In this document: in pieces, positions 31,501-32,367 of the stretch | How the letters are laid out: each line of letters begins with the position of its first letter | Position numbering within the stretch: the stretch's first letter is position 1 | Virus record (IMG/VR): IMGVR_UViG_3300047375_001158 | Coordinates: 1-32,367 of that record | Strand: one strand, 5' to 3' | Length of the DNA stretch: 32,367 nucleotides | Source of the DNA: a virus | Notes under the pieces: model-generated | Seen by the model: only the letters and a program-made list of their open reading frames with translations | What the model was told of the DNA's origin: nothing | Database searches by the model: none | Position numbers and translations under genes: made by a program

Positions 31501-31535
31501 GCGTATCTGGGTCTCTGTTTACTAGGAGAAAATAA
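25578..31535 (+). CDS. Tail tape measure protein
   Basis: The 1985-aa protein sets tail length and helps eject DNA. Residues about 60-370 follow the TP901-type tape-measure core (KINTILGASTKELEKFGNGI, FDQVAEGALELARQGLSVEE, EIIQKVAGVRQRDILISL). Hydrophobic segments occur around 420-450 and 1020-1120. Five IPNF-like motifs lie at about 576, 596, 632, 888 and 942. Residues about 800-880 look like a PD-(D/E)XK nuclease fold. The second half is Ala/Glu/Lys-rich and helical. Near 1624-1658 and 1875-1895 there are Gly-rich GGEYVI and GGEYVL motifs common at tape-measure C-termini. At about 0.15 nm per residue a fully helical protein would span close to 300 nm, but the Gly-rich inserts mean the real tail may be shorter. 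Expression is probably driven by the motif at 25557. Confidence 0.93.
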   Translation: MASAKVPVTFTPVDSRKVDAALARIQAKAKGVDFGGGAASIGKLSRPLGKITGQASEFQKSLEASNARVLAFGASVAVINKLSQAFGALVANTIKVEATFAKINTILGASTKELEKFGNGIFKVAQQTGTSFDQVAEGALELARQGLSVEESLNRVSTSLKLVRVAGIDSEKAVSGLTAAIKGFEGAGLTVAQIADKLAEVDTKFAVSTEDLINGLERASASARVAGVSFDELLGVVTTVQERTQRGGAVIGNAFKTIFARLSRTDTLDTLEQLGIEVLDAQGNVRSAIPLFTELAAELDKLGLQSLKAGEIIQKVAGVRQRDILISLVEDLNSGQSQFAKALQVSAGAAGALDAKNEKLNQTLEALINNLTVGGQKLASVLGEIGFTDAAADILKTFSTIVSGITDILQGDSIGAKFAQGLVKGIGSVLTGPGLALIGAIFVKLFLDLAKFGASSLKQILGINKAAMQQNALQQSVLQTLLQNEDIQREILKLEGNKVAQEQLLLKIYNQQAAALARVQKAAATVSPGLFGRGFRGGEGGVGKTGRGASGYVAAEARDVSRGVGGAPASSKVVSIPNFAFGGGKRGTMVANTSEYFVPNYAGGGDAIFNQNMVKAMGLPAGARKINAAGGYIPNFVRTRVGAGLPANNRYRTNNLSELERIDPSKLKGKARKEYDAALASKQKAKVKPLNLDASAYSYLVPQFNFSQKGGLSKTGSFKKGKKSFPFSLSNFSAFGPRIPGGVAAAGDPQDEFLEENITNSLVKESQKYANILTKAVGGRVVSGGNLRTKFSSGGTKGAFGALRSSVGSAFEIATSEALGIDDAAVKKGGGDFDIRNPSQEAKKKLEALFGSAGGRSKGEFKVSTSIDNIASFAKKIATEKKMASGGYIPNFAMSPLDDAIEREKAAGLPINQIRINQSGKLRNAQNPMGLAVTNTRDEPTGAIPNFTAFSSLKEARASNMSDKQIAAGFGGKAAKDEINNLGKSAGATSSALDASIGKIFALQLGVSAITNSFAEQGGKMQEFGNSLSGAINTMLVLSTVGASPLGAFGKGGGGLKGLVGLAKSTKGLTRVFGLLKGLAGPVALGFTAVDIALKSFTGKGVLGYAKDGLVALGLAASESSKKFASSAEEFAQRTSGLGVGGSVNVAIEQLRKEAKARSLGVKAEELSESVLAFSGVSGLRAGQQLKGPEQTVITSANYAGVSTSTFRPTGTLTKEQLKPVQEALGNLFAGSAEEIQKVIPGISDENAQAYIESQAEIVKDLDAKIKAAVIAGVNVEDNINTAAQSTRIAIIDMFLRAQKAAKAEAVEVEDDIERVSGRDAATAIALAASRRQNQIDISAAQTAARREQLQRTPMGSVERAGSAFASESDDLETSAKSERLKIRTSLIEQAKLQESLKDIEKEKLDTILAQVSEYGSIEEIQKAIGSIQGVSVDNLEELVQLAELQNTQLEEALAKDKQILEIRKQQAIETAKANKGLAKYSKDAQQDLIDQAENLPNILATNLEQSLSQTFNNLANGAHDTVGDALLSIALSFGQELQNQMNQRLAKQTTSALFGEGTKGGGLLEGLSDMITGGGDKDGQGNKGGKGAKGGGLLQGISGMFTGGGNKGGGGFFKDIGSFFGFNSGGIVPGGSGVRDDVPAVLTGGEYVIKKSAVQKYGKGFLDQLNSSSVNGMQEGGFFVPGTRGQGQIKGKDNLLKFALQQSTSGATDFIRSGGSAASIDLEVQSSRLTTFGRFRDSPARRSLREAQEKAYNLYLARLEEEERVKQAKKARSNMLKSGITGAFTNLGIGALTGGLGSLFNKPGGNFSSLGSFEAAANQYSSNALGYNVGSNQSGTFVNLGGGQTYDASMAGSGNGFGDYRAFAGGGSVSSGSNALLMGGEYVLSSAAASRIGRENLDDINMMRYSNGGPAGNVASDSSNSSSGVGEVNITINMEKGDASVDENSNGGADPTQTKEFARRIKDVVVGVINEEKRVSGSLFTRRK
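27978..28220 (+). other. PD-(D/E)XK-nuclease-like segment within the tape measure
   Basis: Residues about 801-881 of the tape measure read SVGSAFEIATSEALG (Glu812), GGGDFDIRNP (Asp832, Asp834), then a spacer with a charged helix, and GEFKVS (Glu860, Lys862). The order Glu on helix 1, Asp on a strand, and E-x-K on the next strand matches the PD-(D/E)XK endonuclease core. The segment is flanked on both sides by IPNF motifs, which suggests an inserted module. Nuclease activity is not shown by sequence alone. Confidence 0.5.
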
Positions 31536-32367
31536 ATGAGTTTTATCGAAAAATTTAATTACAACCGCGATTCGATCACAAGCGGAAGTGTATTTGGGTT
31601 CACGGGGTCGCCTATTTATGGGTCTTCTATTGAGTTTGAAGCCTCTAACTCTTCTTGGCGTGGGTCTAGTTATAATCAATTTATTATGGCTAATGGTATC
31701 AACTCTATAAAAGCCAATATGGAGTTCTCCTTTCAAGGAGATAGAGAACAAATGAAAAGCATTTTAAGACGAATCGAAAATTCTACCACTGGATATATTA
31801 CTGGAGAGATTGCTTTTTCTGGTACGGAGGATTGCATTAATTTTGGAGAATCTAAAAATGGAGTGCAAATAAATATAGATACAGGGTATTATGAAAACTT
31901 TAGCGGATCTCAGGTTGAAGGTTACAATATTAAACATATTTCTAAGGATGTTTGCGAGATAAACATGAGGCTGTTTAACAATAGGGTTTCTCCAGTTATG
32001 CAAAATGGGATGGGTTTTGTTGCAGATAGAACTTTACCTACATCTAGTTTGACTTTCGATAAATTTGACGTGGTTACTGGGACAACTGGATCGGCTAACA
32101 GCAATGTTTTTGATAATTATTTTTATTTAACTGGCTCCAGGAATGGATCAATTAGTGAATCGGCAGTTTCTGGCTTAAGCACTTACACTGGCGTCGCCGA
32201 AGATTCTACAAGGACGTTTTTTTGGGATCCAGACCAGCAAACCTCCATACCCATTACGCATCAACAAAGGGTTAATGTTTTTACAAGATCATTTAATCAA
32301 CAATTAAACGTGTCGCGGAATCAGAACCGATTAGACCAATTGTCGCTCACATTTAGCAATAGAAGCG
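31536..32367 (+). CDS. Minor tail protein, partial (runs off the window)
   Basis: The frame starts at an ATG directly after the tape-measure stop, with AGGAG seven bases upstream, and stays open for 277 codons to the window end. The start is MSFIEKFNYNRDSITSGSVF, followed by a beta-rich pattern with IKANMEFSFQGDREQMKSIL and TTGYITGEIAFSG. Position after the tape measure and the beta content fit a minor tail or distal-tail protein of the gpM/gpL kind. The C-terminus lies outside the window, so the length and full domain content are unknown. Confidence 0.75.
   Translation, partial: MSFIEKFNYNRDSITSGSVFGFTGSPIYGSSIEFEASNSSWRGSSYNQFIMANGINSIKANMEFSFQGDREQMKSILRRIENSTTGYITGEIAFSGTEDCINFGESKNGVQINIDTGYYENFSGSQVEGYNIKHISKDVCEINMRLFNNRVSPVMQNGMGFVADRTLPTSSLTFDKFDVVTGTTGSANSNVFDNYFYLTGSRNGSISESAVSGLSTYTGVAEDSTRTFFWDPDQQTSIPITHQQRVNVFTRSFNQQLNVSRNQNRLDQLSLTFSNRS

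Noticed and set aside
1-32367. tRNA genes, CRISPR arrays, insertion sequences, integrase or repressor genes
   Set aside because: No cloverleaf, repeat-spacer pattern, transposase, recombinase or lysogeny gene could be recognised on either strand.

Overview
This window is part of the virion-assembly region of an AT-rich, double-stranded DNA tailed phage. It shows the terminase, portal, prohead protease/scaffold, HK97-like capsid, neck, tail tube, tail chaperone region, an unusually long tape measure (1985 aa) and the start of a minor tail gene. No sheath or baseplate gene is visible, so a long non-contractile tail (siphovirus-like) is the best reading, but the window ends inside the tail module. 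There are no integrase, repressor, tRNA or replication genes. The host cannot be named. The beta-helix tail proteins and PhoH are of types common in aquatic phages, which is only a hint. Coding density is about 97 percent, and the largest gene-free gap is 211 bases (6252-6462).

Layout. (1) 24-6251, minus strand: two paralogous cassettes, each a beta-helix tail-fibre protein followed by a trypsin-like serine protease, plus a 131-aa protein and a tail-tube-like protein. (2) 6463-12836, plus strand: a second tail-tube-like protein, PhoH ATPase, zinc-ribbon protein, sigma-factor-like protein, candidate small terminase, zinc-finger/ERCC4 nuclease and large terminase. (3) 12886-18725, plus: a 51-aa protein, portal, a 155-aa protein, protease/scaffold fusion, decoration protein and major capsid protein, closed by a strong terminator. 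(4) 18811-20251, plus: three small genes, two of them with SAP/Rho-N-like C-termini. (5) 20371-23499, minus: candidate head closure, neck, structural and tail-tube genes, inverted relative to head and tape measure. (6) 23545-32367, plus: three genes in the tail-chaperone position, the tape measure, and a partial minor tail gene.

The most interesting signal is regulatory. A short motif, an A- or T-tract followed by GTGTAA, sits in nearly every intergenic gap on both strands, always pointing at a gene or at a small promoter-terminator unit. In six cases exactly 8 or 9 bases separate it from the ATG, with no Shine-Dalgarno sequence. In several gaps the T-run of a terminator runs directly into the motif. 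The sigma-like gene at 8368-9039 lies inside one of these units. Together they suggest a phage-specific late transcription system with its own sigma factor, its own promoter and partly leaderless mRNAs. Other notable points are a PD-(D/E)XK-nuclease-like segment inside the tape measure, an ERCC4-type nuclease fused to a zinc finger between the terminase genes, a switch in codon use at an internal ATG of the protease/scaffold gene, and two possible small RNAs.
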